A stretch of DNA of 64,000 nucleotides, taken from assembly GCA_013823505.1 (NCBI GenBank), contig PNMH01000007.1, positions 24,568 to 88,567 on the forward strand, read 5' to 3'. Both the position numbers and the translations under genes were made by a program. Shown in pieces: positions 32,449-41,411 of the stretch. The notes beneath the pieces were generated by a model. It was not told the DNA's origin. It made no database searches and was given only the letters and a program-made list of their open reading frames with translations. Origin of the DNA: Polaromonas sp. (GTDB taxonomy: Bacteria; Pseudomonadota; Gammaproteobacteria; Burkholderiales; Burkholderiaceae). Each line of letters begins with the position of its first letter. The first letter of the stretch is position 1.

Positions 32449-33024
32449 ATGAACCGACGTGAATTTGCCCTCACCACCACCCTGAGCCTGGGCGGCATCG
32501 CCCTGCCCGCCCGAGCCCAGGCCCCGGGCTTCTGGGAGCTGCTGCGCGAAGGCGGCTGCGTGGTGCTCATGCGCCACGCGCAAACCGACCCCGGCGTGGG
32601 GGATCCGCCGAACTTCAAGCTGGGTGAGTGCAGCACCCAGCGCAACCTGAGCGAGGCCGGACGGGAGCAGGCGCGGCGCGTGGGCGCGGCGTTCGTGCGC
32701 GAACGCGTGAAGCTCGACCAGGTGCGCTCCAGCGCCTGGTGCCGCTGCGTGGACACCGCCATGCTGGCCTTCAAACAGCACACCGTGTGGCCGCCGATCA
32801 ACTCGTTCTTTGGTGCGGGCGGGCAGGACGAACAGACCCGCGCGGTGCTGGCCGCGGTGCAGGGCTGGCAGGCGCCGCGCAACCTGATGCTGGTGACGCA
32901 CCAGGTGAATGTGACGGCGCTGACGGGCGAGTTTCTGGCCATGGGCGAGGTCGTCGTGACACGACCCGCCGCGCAAGACAAAGACGCCACGCGCCTGCGC
33001 GTGCTCGCCCGCCAGACCTTCTGA
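32449..33024 (+). CDS. Histidine phosphatase family protein, exported
   Basis: 191 residues. A Tat-like signal (MNRREFALTTTLSLGGIALPARA) precedes a phosphoglycerate-mutase-type domain. The catalytic His is in VVLMRHAQTDPG (about 39-50), Arg in LSEAGREQARRVG and VRSSAWCRCVDTA, and a second His in LMLVTHQVNVTALTG. It resembles small periplasmic acid phosphatases of this superfamily. The start at 32449 is taken at the first residue of the signal peptide. Confidence 0.9.
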   Translation: MNRREFALTTTLSLGGIALPARAQAPGFWELLREGGCVVLMRHAQTDPGVGDPPNFKLGECSTQRNLSEAGREQARRVGAAFVRERVKLDQVRSSAWCRCVDTAMLAFKQHTVWPPINSFFGAGGQDEQTRAVLAAVQGWQAPRNLMLVTHQVNVTALTGEFLAMGEVVVTRPAAQDKDATRLRVLARQTF

Positions 33025-33091
33025 CGCAGGTCAAGGACGGGTCAGGTTCGGGGGCTACGATATCGGGCAAACCAACCCCAGGAGACATCCC

Positions 33092-34276
33092 ATGAGCAGA
33101 GAAGTTGTTGTCGTCAGCGCCGTGCGCACCGCCATTGGCACCTTTGGCGGCAGCCTGAAAGACCAGCCGCCCACCGAACTCGGCGCGCTCGTGGTGCGCG
33201 AATCGCTCGCCCGCGCCGGTGTGGAGGGCAAGGACGTGGGCCATGTGGTGTTCGGCCACGTGGTCAACACCGAGCCCAAAGACATGTACCTCTCGCGGGT
33301 GGCCGCCATCAACGGCGGTTGCGCCGAGGGCACGCCCGCTTTCAACGTCAACCGCCTGTGCGGTTCGGGCCTGCAGGCCATCGTCTCGGCTTCGCAAAGC
33401 ATCTTGCTGGGCGACACCGACGTGGCCATCGGCGGCGGAGCCGAGAGCATGAGCCGCGCACCGTTCGCCAGCCTGAACATGCGCTGGGGAGCCCGCATGG
33501 GCGACACCAAGATGGTCGACATGATGGTGGGCGCGCTGCACGACCCCTTCCACACCATCCACATGGGCGTGACGGCCGAGAACATCGCCGCCAAATGGGG
33601 CATCACGCGCGATGACCAGGACAAGCTCGCGGTGGAAAGCCACAACCGCGCGCAGCGCGCCACGGCCGAGGGCCGCTTCAAGGACCAGATCGTGCCGGTG
33701 GTGCTCAAGAGCCGCAAGGGCGATGTGTCCTGGGCGACCGATGAACACTTCCGCGCCGACTGCACGCTGGACGACATGGCCAAGCTCAAGCCCGTGTTCC
33801 TGAAGGAAAACGGCACCGTGACCGCCGGCAACGCCTCGGGCCTGAACGACGCGGCCGCGGCGGTGGTGCTGATGGAAGCCGGTGCGGCCAAGGCGCGCGG
33901 CGCCAGGCCGCTGGCGCGTCTGGTGGCCTACGCCCATGCCGGCGTGGACCCCAAGTACATGGGCATCGGCCCGGTCCCGGCCACGAAGATCGCGCTGGAA
34001 AAAGCCGGCCTGACCGTGAAGGACCTGGACGTGATCGAGGCTAACGAAGCCTTCGCCGCGCAGGCCTGCGCCGTCACGCGCGACCTCGGCCTCGACCCGG
34101 CCAAGGTCAACCCCAACGGCTCGGGCATTTCGCTGGGCCACCCCATCGGTGCCACCGGCGCGCTGATCACGGTCAAGGCCATCCACGAACTGCACCGGGT
34201 GCAGGGCCGCTACGCGCTGGTCACGATGTGCATCGGCGGTGGCCAGGGCATCGCGGCGATCTTCGAACGCATCTGA
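33092..34276 (+). CDS. bktB: Beta-ketothiolase / acetyl-CoA acetyltransferase
   Basis: A 394-residue thiolase with catalytic Cys90 (NRLCGSG), His350 (GHPIGATG) and Cys380 (CIGGGQG). From recall, the sequence follows Cupriavidus necator BktB nearly end to end (start MSREVVVVSAVRTAIGTFGG, end GGGQGIAAIFERI). BktB condenses acetyl-CoA with itself or propionyl-CoA and supplies polyhydroxyalkanoate precursors; it also serves in the reverse, degradative direction. No pha gene is beside it. AGGAG (33081-33085) precedes the ATG. Confidence 0.95.
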   Translation: MSREVVVVSAVRTAIGTFGGSLKDQPPTELGALVVRESLARAGVEGKDVGHVVFGHVVNTEPKDMYLSRVAAINGGCAEGTPAFNVNRLCGSGLQAIVSASQSILLGDTDVAIGGGAESMSRAPFASLNMRWGARMGDTKMVDMMVGALHDPFHTIHMGVTAENIAAKWGITRDDQDKLAVESHNRAQRATAEGRFKDQIVPVVLKSRKGDVSWATDEHFRADCTLDDMAKLKPVFLKENGTVTAGNASGLNDAAAAVVLMEAGAAKARGARPLARLVAYAHAGVDPKYMGIGPVPATKIALEKAGLTVKDLDVIEANEAFAAQACAVTRDLGLDPAKVNPNGSGISLGHPIGATGALITVKAIHELHRVQGRYALVTMCIGGGQGIAAIFERI

Positions 34277-34322
34277 CGTTCCGACACCGACTGCGGCCGG
34301 CGGCCTAAGGCCAGCACCGGCT

Positions 34323-34349
34323 GGTGTCACGGTGGGCTGCCGTGACACC
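34323..34349 (+). terminator. Hairpin after bktB
   Basis: GGTGTCACGG-tgggctg-CCGTGACACC: perfect 10-bp stem with a 7-nt loop, 46 bp after bktB, no T-run. It covers an alternative GTG (34324) for the next gene, which argues for the later start. Confidence 0.55.
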
Positions 34350-34380
34350 CTCGCAAGATGCGTCTTGCAAGGAGTCCGTG

Positions 34381-35715
34381 TTGCGCCACCGCCGCTGTTT
34401 CTTTTCCTGCCATCCAGTCCTCAGCGCCGTGCTCCTGGGCTGGCCCTTGCTGGCCCATGGGGATGCGCCTGCCCAGGCGCCAAGTGTGTTTGTGCCTCGC
34501 CCCAGCGGTTCGCCCCACAGCGCACGGCCGCCGAACGCGCTGTACCTGCACAACCGCCACATCGTCACCTTTCGCGCCACGCTGCTGGGGGACTCCCCCG
34601 CCGACCGGGTGGAATTGGCCAGCGCCGCGCTGTCCAACGCCCTGCAGGGCGAGCGCGCCACGGTGACGCAAAGCGCCACGCCGGATTCGGTGCGTTTCGA
34701 GCTGAACGGACGCACGGTGTTTTTTCTCGTGGCGGCCGACATGGGCGGGGCACGGCCCGAAACTGTGCTGGAGACCCGATCGCGCGAGGTGCAGGCGCAG
34801 CTGCAGAAAGCGGTGGCGGAGGCGTTGGAGCTGCGCGATCGTGTGCGCGTCGCGACCGATCTCTCGATCTGCCTCGGTGCGAGCTTGCTGGCCTGGCTGC
34901 TGGTGCGTTGCACCCTGCTGATGCGCGTGCGCATGGCCCAGTGGTTGCATGCGGCTTTGCATCGGCCGGCGGCCGCCCTCGCCTCCCGCCTGGCTGGCAC
35001 CTTTGCGGAGCACACGCATGTGGCCTGCCGGCTGTTGACCAATGTGGTGGCCCTGGCGCTTGTGCTGCTGATCCTGGACACCTGGGCCAGCTTCGTGCTG
35101 CTGCAGTTTGCCTGGACCCGGCCCTGGGGTGAGCAGTCATCCACCTGGTTGCTGGAGGTGCTGCGCCACTTCGCGAGTTCCACCGCCGCTGCGGTGCCCG
35201 GTCTGGTGGTGGCCTGTTTCATCGTCGTGATCGCGCGCATGGTGTCCCGGGCCAACGCGGCCTTCATGCACCGGGTGCAAAGCGGTGACATCCAGCTGGC
35301 CTGGCTTGACGCGCACACCGCCCAGCCAACGCGGCGCGTGTGCGATGTCGTGCTCTGGCTGTTCGCCGCGGCCATGGCCTACCCCTATCTGCCGGGTGCC
35401 GAAACCGAAGCCTTCAGGGCGCTCTCGGTCATGGCCGGCCTCATGCTCTCGCTGGGCGCCTCCAGCGCCGTGGGCCAGGCCCTGTCGGGCCTGAGCCTCA
35501 TGTACTCCCGCTCGCTGCGCGTGGGCCAACAGGAGAAAATCGGCGAGACCGAGGGCACCGTGGTCGCGCTGGGCATGTTCACCACGCGGCTGCGCAACGC
35601 CGCGGGCGAAGACGTGAGCCTGCCCAACAAACTGATCTTCGGCCTGCCGATCCGCCACCTGCTGCCGGAAGCGAACGAAGACCGCGGCGAACCGTCAGGC
35701 AAGGTCGTGCACTGA
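34381..35715 (+). CDS. MscS-like mechanosensitive channel, short paralogue lacking the C-terminal domain
   Basis: 444 residues from TTG at 34381, chosen for AAGGAG six bases upstream; GTG at 34378 or 34324 is possible. Signal peptide, then a periplasmic domain (LYLHNRHIVTFRATLLGD...), four membrane helices (about 160-185, 225-250, 265-295, 320-340) and the MscS pore/beta region: MAGLMLSLGASSAVGQALSGLSLMYSRSLRVG, then ETEGTVVALGMFTTRLRNAAGEDVSLPNKLIFG. It ends soon after this beta domain, whereas the tandem neighbour continues for over 110 more residues. Whether it gates alone or mixes with the neighbour is unknown. Confidence 0.85.
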   Translation: MRHRRCFFSCHPVLSAVLLGWPLLAHGDAPAQAPSVFVPRPSGSPHSARPPNALYLHNRHIVTFRATLLGDSPADRVELASAALSNALQGERATVTQSATPDSVRFELNGRTVFFLVAADMGGARPETVLETRSREVQAQLQKAVAEALELRDRVRVATDLSICLGASLLAWLLVRCTLLMRVRMAQWLHAALHRPAAALASRLAGTFAEHTHVACRLLTNVVALALVLLILDTWASFVLLQFAWTRPWGEQSSTWLLEVLRHFASSTAAAVPGLVVACFIVVIARMVSRANAAFMHRVQSGDIQLAWLDAHTAQPTRRVCDVVLWLFAAAMAYPYLPGAETEAFRALSVMAGLMLSLGASSAVGQALSGLSLMYSRSLRVGQQEKIGETEGTVVALGMFTTRLRNAAGEDVSLPNKLIFGLPIRHLLPEANEDRGEPSGKVVH

Positions 35716-35844
35716 GCCCGTGCGCCGGCTTTTCCCCCGGGGTGGCTCGGCCGCAACGGGCCGGGCATCCGATACGGGTTCAACTCGACGGCCTTCGCCG
35801 GATGTGGAAAGCTCTCGGGCATCGTCCTGATCCCGGGGGTTCAC

Positions 35845-37554
35845 TTGCCCAACCAACGACTCGCTGTCCGATGTGCCGCCTGGTGGCGGGTCCTGTTCTT
35901 TCTGTGTGTCGGCCTGTTGCCCCCCTGGCTGGGTGCACAGCCCCTGGACCTTCCAGTCACCGCGAACCGGCCGGGCGCTACAGCGCAAACCGCCGAGGGT
36001 CCCGACACCCTGTATCTCCACAACCGTCGCATTGCCACCTTTCGGGCCACCTTGCTGGGCGACGCGCCAGCCGAGCGCGTGCGGTTGGCCGAAGTAGCAC
36101 TGTCGCTGGCCTTGAAGGCCCCGGGGCCACGGGCGGTGAGCCAGACATCCACGGGCGATTCGGTGCGCTTCGAGGTGGACGGTCGCACGGTTTTTTTCCT
36201 CACGGCCGGTGATTCGGACGCGCCACGGCCCGAGGCCTCGCTGGAGCCGCTGGCGCGCGATGTGATGCTGCGGCTGGAGACCGCGGTGGCGGAATCGGCC
36301 GAGGTGCGCGACCCGCGCCGCATCGCGCTGGGTCTGGCGTTGTCGCTCGTGGCCACGCTGGCGGCCTGGCTGCTGGTGCGCGGCATCTTCCGCCTGCGCC
36401 GTCGCCTGGCCAGACGGGTGCGCGACGCGCTGCTGACGCCCAACGAGCCGGGCACTTCGGCCGCCCTGGTGTCCACCTACGCCGAACACGCGCGGGTGGC
36501 CTCCCGGCTGTTGATGGGTGCCGTGGCGTGGACGGTGGTGGTGTTGATCGTCGACGCCTGGGTCACCTTCGTGCTGCACCAGTTCGCCTGGACGCGGCCC
36601 TGGGGCGAGCGCTCGACCGCGTGGCTGCTGGAGGTGTTGCGCCAGTTCGCCGGCTCCATCGCGTCCGCGGTGCCCGGCCTGGTGGTGGCGGCCCTGATCT
36701 TTGTGATCGCGCGCATGGTCTCGCAGGCCAATGCGGCTTTCCTGCGCCGGGTGGAAAGCGGGGACATCGCGCTGGCCTGGCTCGACAGGGACACCGCCTC
36801 CCCCACCCGACGGCTGAGCAGCTTCGTGATCTGGTTGTTCGCGCTGGCCATGGCCTACCCCTACCTGCCCGGGGCCAACACCGAAGCGTTCAAGGCCCTG
36901 TCGGTCATGGCTGGCCTCATGCTGTCGCTCGGGGCCTCCAGCGTGGTGGGACAGGCGCTCTCCGGCCTGAGCCTCATGTATTCCCGCTCGCTGCGCGTCG
37001 GCGAATACGTGAAGATCGGTGACACCGAAGGCACGGTGACCAGCCTGGGGATGTTCACCACCAAGGTGCACACCGGGATGGGCGAAGAGGTGAGCCTGCC
37101 CAACAGCGTGACCTTCAGCCAGCCGATCCGCAACTTCTCGCGCCTCGTGGAGGACGGTCAGTTCATGCTGCAAACGGGTGTGACCATCGGCTACAGCACG
37201 CCCTGGCGGCAGGTGCACGCCATGCTGCTCGAGGCCGCCGAACGCACGCCCGGCGTGGCCGCGGAGCCCAGACCGTATGTGGTGCAAACGGCCCTGTCGG
37301 ACTTTTATGTGGAGTACCGCCTCTGCGCGCAAAGCAACAAGAACGCGCCGCGGCGTCGCGCCGAAGCGCTCAACCAGCTGCACGCCAACATCCTGGATGT
37401 GTTCAACGAAAACGGCGTGCAGATCATGTCGCCGCACTACCGGTCCGACCCACCCGAGCCGCAGGTGGTGCCGCAGGGCCCTTGGGCCTCACCGTCACCG
37501 GGCCAGCCGCTGTCGCCAGCGGGCACCGCCACGGCGCCGGCTCAGTCGCCCTGA
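35845..37554 (+). CDS. MscS-like mechanosensitive channel, full-length paralogue
   Basis: 569 residues from TTG at 35845. Same plan as the preceding gene over about 420 residues (periplasmic LYLHNRRIATFRATLLGD, RPWGER, AYPYLPGANTEAFKALSVMAGLMLSLGASSVVGQALSG), then a complete MscS cytoplasmic part (VGEYVKIGDTEGTVTSLGMF, LPNSVTFSQPIRNFSR, VQTALSDFYVEYRLCAQSNK) and a disordered Pro/Ala tail. The pair arose by tandem duplication. The protein releases solutes on hypo-osmotic shock by family analogy. Its 3' end overlaps the convergent dioxygenase gene by 13 bp. Confidence 0.92.
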   Translation: MPNQRLAVRCAAWWRVLFFLCVGLLPPWLGAQPLDLPVTANRPGATAQTAEGPDTLYLHNRRIATFRATLLGDAPAERVRLAEVALSLALKAPGPRAVSQTSTGDSVRFEVDGRTVFFLTAGDSDAPRPEASLEPLARDVMLRLETAVAESAEVRDPRRIALGLALSLVATLAAWLLVRGIFRLRRRLARRVRDALLTPNEPGTSAALVSTYAEHARVASRLLMGAVAWTVVVLIVDAWVTFVLHQFAWTRPWGERSTAWLLEVLRQFAGSIASAVPGLVVAALIFVIARMVSQANAAFLRRVESGDIALAWLDRDTASPTRRLSSFVIWLFALAMAYPYLPGANTEAFKALSVMAGLMLSLGASSVVGQALSGLSLMYSRSLRVGEYVKIGDTEGTVTSLGMFTTKVHTGMGEEVSLPNSVTFSQPIRNFSRLVEDGQFMLQTGVTIGYSTPWRQVHAMLLEAAERTPGVAAEPRPYVVQTALSDFYVEYRLCAQSNKNAPRRRAEALNQLHANILDVFNENGVQIMSPHYRSDPPEPQVVPQGPWASPSPGQPLSPAGTATAPAQSP

Positions 37555-38282
37555 AATCCCCCGGCGCGGCAGGTCACCACCAGCGTGTCGCGCCAGCCCA
37601 GGGCATCGCCCTCCAGCGGCTGGATCGGCGTGCTCTCGTGGATCACGCGCGCGTCGTCCAGCAAGAGCAGCGACCAAGGCTCCCGCAGCGTGAAGCGCTG
37701 GCCTCCCGGGCCGTTGGCCTCGAACACGCGGCTCTCGCCGCCCTTGATGCCGTGGCGGCCCACCATGAACACGGCCACCAGGTCCACACCGTCCCGGTGC
37801 GCGCCTTCCGGCGTGGGCCGGCCGATGCCGTCGGTGGTGTCGATGCGAAACGGGTGTGCCTCCACAAACCACTGCTGTGGGCCGCGCAGTGCGCTGGCCG
37901 CTTCGCCCAGGCGCGTGAGCAAGCGACCCCACGCCAGCTGCGCCACCACCGCCGGCTCCATGGGCTCGAACCAGCGCTGCATGCCGCCGTGCAGGGCGTT
38001 GTATTCCAGCGGCTGCCAGTGCGCGCGGTGGGGCGACTGCTGCACCTGATCACCGTCCACCACAAAGCAGCTGTGCCGCCGGCTGCGGTAGCGCCCACCG
38101 TCCTTGAGGTACGCATCGGCCGGCAGGTGGTCCCAGCCGGCGTGCAAGGCCTGCAGTTCAGCCACGCTGGCGGGCAGCCACTGCGCCACGCTGGCGGCGC
38201 TGAGCAGCGCAAAGCCCGTGGTCTTGAGGGAAGCGTCGAGCTGCTGGAGGGGAACGTACGGTGGCTGGAATTCGCTGGTCAT
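37542..38282 (-). CDS. 2OG-Fe(II) dioxygenase family protein (2OG-Fe_Oxy_2)
   Basis: 246 residues. Likely iron ligands are His and Asp in EGAHRDGVDLVAVFMVGR (about 159-176) and His in DDARVIHESTPIQPL, and the following LGWRDTLVVTC holds the 2-oxoglutarate-binding Arg. The N-terminal part YLKDGGRYRSRRHSCFVVDGD fits the same family, which includes amino-acid hydroxylases such as IDO-type enzymes. The substrate is unknown. Confidence 0.85.
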   Translation of the reverse strand: MTSEFQPPYVPLQQLDASLKTTGFALLSAASVAQWLPASVAELQALHAGWDHLPADAYLKDGGRYRSRRHSCFVVDGDQVQQSPHRAHWQPLEYNALHGGMQRWFEPMEPAVVAQLAWGRLLTRLGEAASALRGPQQWFVEAHPFRIDTTDGIGRPTPEGAHRDGVDLVAVFMVGRHGIKGGESRVFEANGPGGQRFTLREPWSLLLLDDARVIHESTPIQPLEGDALGWRDTLVVTCRAGGFQGD

Positions 38283-38420
38283 GGAGCGGCAGTTTACCGG
38301 CCGGGTCCGACGGACTTCAGACCGCCAGACGTGTTTTCATGCGCTGGATCAAAACGCCCTCGGCCCTCGCGGTGCAAGCTGCGTTCACACCCGTCGGAAA
38401 CGGGTGATGGAGACAACACC

Positions 38421-38828
38421 ATGCAAGCCTTGAAATGGACACCTGCGCTGTGGCTGGGCTTTGAGCCCATGGACGGGATGAACCGGGAATTCATGGAACT
38501 GCTGGGCTGCGCACAGACGGCGCCCGACAGCGGGTTGCTCGACGCCTGGCAGGCGCTGGTGCAGCACGCGGCGGCGCATTTCGGCACCGAAGACCGCTGG
38601 ATGCGCAGCGAGGCGTTTGCCACCGCCGACCAGCACACGCTGGAACACCGGGTGGTGCTCAACCTGCTGCGCGAAGGCCTGGGCCAGGCGCAGCACGGTG
38701 ACCTGGCGCCGGTGCGGCAGATGGCAGCCGAGCTGGGGGCGTGGTTCAGCCGGCACACGCAGTCGCTGGACGCTGCGCTGGCCCTGCACATGCGCCGCAT
38801 CACGACACCCGCCACCACAGCGACCTGA
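38421..38828 (+). CDS. Hemerythrin-like protein with altered first iron ligand
   Basis: 135 residues, four-helix hemerythrin pattern: HAAAHFGTEDRWMRS (His...His...Glu), HTLEHRVVL, and a late His in WFSRHTQSLDAAL. The usual first helix ligand (MDxQHKxL) reads MDGMNREFMELL, so the His that completes the diiron site is Asn. Oxygen binding could be impaired or altered. Stand-alone gene. Confidence 0.8.
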   Translation: MQALKWTPALWLGFEPMDGMNREFMELLGCAQTAPDSGLLDAWQALVQHAAAHFGTEDRWMRSEAFATADQHTLEHRVVLNLLREGLGQAQHGDLAPVRQMAAELGAWFSRHTQSLDAALALHMRRITTPATTAT

Positions 38829-38872
38829 CCGGTCGGTTGGTGGTTCAATGAACAGCCACAGAGGAGACCGCC

Positions 38873-39673
38873 ATGGCCGACGCCACGCCCGCCAATGACA
38901 GCCCGACCGAGCCGCCACGCCCGCCGTCGGTGTTCGACCTGCGCATCACCGACCTGCGCGCTGGCGAGCCGCTGCGCTGGTTGCGCCTGGGCTGGGCCGA
39001 CTTCGCGCGGTGCCCGCGCATCGGGCTGTTTTACGGCGTGTGCTTTTTTCTCATGGGTCACGCCTTGCTGGCGGTGTTTCGCGCCGCGCCGGCCTATGTG
39101 CTGGCGCTGAGCGCGGGCTTTCTGCTGATGGGGCCGTTTCTCTGTCTGGGCCTGTACGAGGCCAGCCGCGCATTGCAGGCCGGCGAGCGGCCATCGCTGC
39201 GCGCCTCACTGCTGGCGTGGCGGCCCACCCAGGGCACCATGGCCATCTTTGCGGGTGTGCTGCTGATCCTGGAGATGCTGTGGGGCCGGGCCTCGCTGGT
39301 GGTGTTCGCCGTGACCTTCAACACCATGCCGTCCACCACCAACCTGGTGGCCCAGCTGCTCAACCTCGACAACCTGACGTTTCTGATCACCTACATGGTG
39401 GTGGGCGGTGTCTTTGCCGGTCTGATCTTCGTCACCAGCGTGATCTCGATCCCGATGATCCTGGACCGCCGCGTCGATGCTATTTCGGCGGGTCTGACCA
39501 GCATCCGCGCCTGTCTGCAGAACCCGGGCGTGATGCTGCTGTGGGGCGCGCTGATCACGCTGCTGGTGGGCTTGGCGATGCTGCCGTACTTCGTGGGTCT
39601 GCTGGTGGCGGGACCGGTGCTGGGTCACGCCACCTGGCACGCTTACCAGGGCACGGTGAGCGGCCCGATCTGA
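38873..39673 (+). CDS. DUF2189 integral membrane protein
   Basis: 266 residues, about six membrane helices. The family start DLRITDLRAGEPLRWLRLGWADFARCPRIGLFYG is clear, followed by LLMGPFLCLGLYEASRALQAGE, ISIPMILDRRVDAISAGLTSIRAC and the end LVAGPVLGHATWHAYQGTV. Function unknown; it may be a membrane-organising or transport-related protein. AGGAGA (38862-38867) precedes the ATG. Confidence 0.9.
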   Translation: MADATPANDSPTEPPRPPSVFDLRITDLRAGEPLRWLRLGWADFARCPRIGLFYGVCFFLMGHALLAVFRAAPAYVLALSAGFLLMGPFLCLGLYEASRALQAGERPSLRASLLAWRPTQGTMAIFAGVLLILEMLWGRASLVVFAVTFNTMPSTTNLVAQLLNLDNLTFLITYMVVGGVFAGLIFVTSVISIPMILDRRVDAISAGLTSIRACLQNPGVMLLWGALITLLVGLAMLPYFVGLLVAGPVLGHATWHAYQGTVSGPI

Positions 39674-39679
39674 CAGGGC

Positions 39680-40045
39680 TCAGCGGCCGGGCGGTGTGTC
39701 GCCGCGCTGACTGCCGCCGCGACGGCCGGGGCGTTTGCCCAGCAACGCGGGTTCGATGCTGTCCTCGAACAGCGGACACAGCGACTGCACGCTCTCCAGC
39801 GCGGCCTCTTCACCCATGGAACGGCACAGGCGCTGGTGCAGTTCCACCCGAAGGAACCACAGGCTTTTCGGGTCCACGGCCACCAGCAGCCGGTGCCGCA
39901 AGCGCTCGTCTTCCCAACCCGCATCGCCGGGCAGGAGGTCGATCATGGCGCGGCGGATGCGCGACAGGGCCGCCGGGTCGTGGCGCGTGGGCTCGTTCAT
40001 CAGTCGCTGTGCGACCGTGTCGAAGATGGTGGTGAAGATGCGCAT
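39680..40045 (-). CDS. Hypothetical helical protein
   Basis: 121 residues from ATG at 40045 (MRIFTTIFDTVAQRLM); an ATG at 40078 would add 11 residues. Middle segment RIRRAMIDLLPGDAGWEDERLRHRLLVAVDPKSLWFLRVELHQRL and a basic Gly/Arg tail. No family recognised. It converges with DUF2189 with a 6-bp gap. Confidence 0.6.
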   Translation of the reverse strand: MRIFTTIFDTVAQRLMNEPTRHDPAALSRIRRAMIDLLPGDAGWEDERLRHRLLVAVDPKSLWFLRVELHQRLCRSMGEEAALESVQSLCPLFEDSIEPALLGKRPGRRGGSQRGDTPPGR

Positions 40046-40154
40046 GGATTCCGGATGCTTCCTCGGCGAGATTGCCATTGACCAACACAACGCATGACAG
40101 AGGCGTGTATTCCGCCTTACCCCCCGGGTTTGTAACACGCCGGAGGAACTTTTT

Positions 40155-41153
40155 TCAGCGGTTCACATCGACAACCAGCCGCCCGCGCACCCGACCGGCC
40201 AGAATTTCGCTGGCTGCGGCCACGGCTTCGGCCAGGCCGATCTCGGTGGTGATGGCTGCGAGCTGTTCGCGGTTGAGGGTTTTCGCCAGATTTTCCCAGG
40301 CGGCTTCGCGCCGGACCATCGGTGCCATCACGCTGTCGATGCCGTACAGCGTGACGCCGCGCAAGATGAAAGGTGCCACGCTGGCCGGCAGATCCATGCC
40401 CTGCGCCAGACCACAGGCAGCAACGGCGCCGCCGTAGCGCGTGCTCGCGCAGGCGTTGGCCAGCGTGTGGCTGCCCACCGAATCCACCACACCGATCCAG
40501 CGCTCTTTCTGCAGCGGCTTGCCCGGCGCACCCAGTTCCTTGCGGTCGATCACGACGGCCGCCCCCAGCGACTTCAAATAATCCACCTCTTGCGGACGCC
40601 CGGTCGACGCCACCACCGTGTGGCCCAGACCCGCGAGCAGCGAGATCGCCACGCTGCCCACGCCACCGTTGGCGCCGGTCACCAGCACTTCGCCGCTGCC
40701 CGGGGCCATGCCTGCATCGGCCCAGTGCCGTTGCAGCGCCATCACGCACAGCATGGCGGTGTAGCCCGCCGTGCCCACCGCCATGGCGTCGCGTTCACTC
40801 AGGGTGGGGGGCAGAGCCACCAGCCAGTCGCCCTTGACGCGTGCCATTTGCGCGAAGCCGCCGCAATGGGTTTCACCCACCCCAAAGCCGTTGAGCAGCA
40901 CGCGGTCACCCGCTTTCCACTTCGGGTGGTCGCTGTACGTGACCGAGCCCGCGAAGTCGATGCCCGGCACCATGGGGAAACTGCGCACCACTGGCGATTG
41001 GCCGGTGATGGCCAGGCCGTCCTTGTAGTTGAGGGTGGAGTAGTCGACGCGCACCGTCACGTCGCCGCTGGCGGGCAGTTGCGCCTCGTCCAGCTCGGTG
41101 AGGTCGCAGCGGTAGCCGGTCTCGGGTTTGGTGATGACGAGCGCCTTGAACAT
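40155..41153 (-). CDS. acuI: Acrylyl-CoA reductase AcuI (YhdH), zinc-free MDR family
   Basis: 332 residues. Medium-chain dehydrogenase fold: MFKALVITKPETGYRCDLTELDEAQLP, DYSTLNYKDGLAITG, MVPGIDFAGSV, the NADPH motif VLVTGANGGVGSVAISLLAGLG, and ASTGRPQEVDYLKSLGA. AcuI reduces toxic acrylyl-CoA to propionyl-CoA with NADPH. The start at 41153 is standard for the family. It shares a strand with the small membrane protein and the acyl-CoA ligase, with 8- and 4-bp gaps, which suggests one acyl-CoA-related operon. Confidence 0.93.
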   Translation of the reverse strand: MFKALVITKPETGYRCDLTELDEAQLPASGDVTVRVDYSTLNYKDGLAITGQSPVVRSFPMVPGIDFAGSVTYSDHPKWKAGDRVLLNGFGVGETHCGGFAQMARVKGDWLVALPPTLSERDAMAVGTAGYTAMLCVMALQRHWADAGMAPGSGEVLVTGANGGVGSVAISLLAGLGHTVVASTGRPQEVDYLKSLGAAVVIDRKELGAPGKPLQKERWIGVVDSVGSHTLANACASTRYGGAVAACGLAQGMDLPASVAPFILRGVTLYGIDSVMAPMVRREAAWENLAKTLNREQLAAITTEIGLAEAVAAASEILAGRVRGRLVVDVNR

Positions 41154-41161
41154 GGGATTTC

Positions 41162-41407
41162 CTAAACAGGGGTGTCGGGGGGCCGGTTCGGATCGGTCTC
41201 GCGCCACAGGCGAACAGTGAGCCACCAGCCGATGAGGGAATTGATGAGCGCGAACACGCTCACGATCAGGCGGATGCCCATGGGCGGGTCGTTGAGCTGC
41301 AGGAAACCGACCATGAAGCTGGAGAGCCCGTTGAACCCGAGCATGAGCCAGAACAGGCTGCGGCGGGGTTGCCAGAGGCGGTGAAAGATGTGGGAGATCG
41401 AAGGCAT
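41162..41407 (-). CDS. Small membrane protein between acyl-CoA ligase and acuI
   Basis: 81 residues from ATG at 41407 (MPSISHIFHRLWQPRRSLFW). Two membrane segments (SLFWLMLGFNGLSSFMVGFLQL and GIRLIVSVFALINSLIGWWLTV) with a short hydrophilic tail. Conserved neighbours suggest a real gene in the operon; function unknown. Confidence 0.7.
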   Translation of the reverse strand: MPSISHIFHRLWQPRRSLFWLMLGFNGLSSFMVGFLQLNDPPMGIRLIVSVFALINSLIGWWLTVRLWRETDPNRPPDTPV

Positions 41408-41411
41408 GGCG

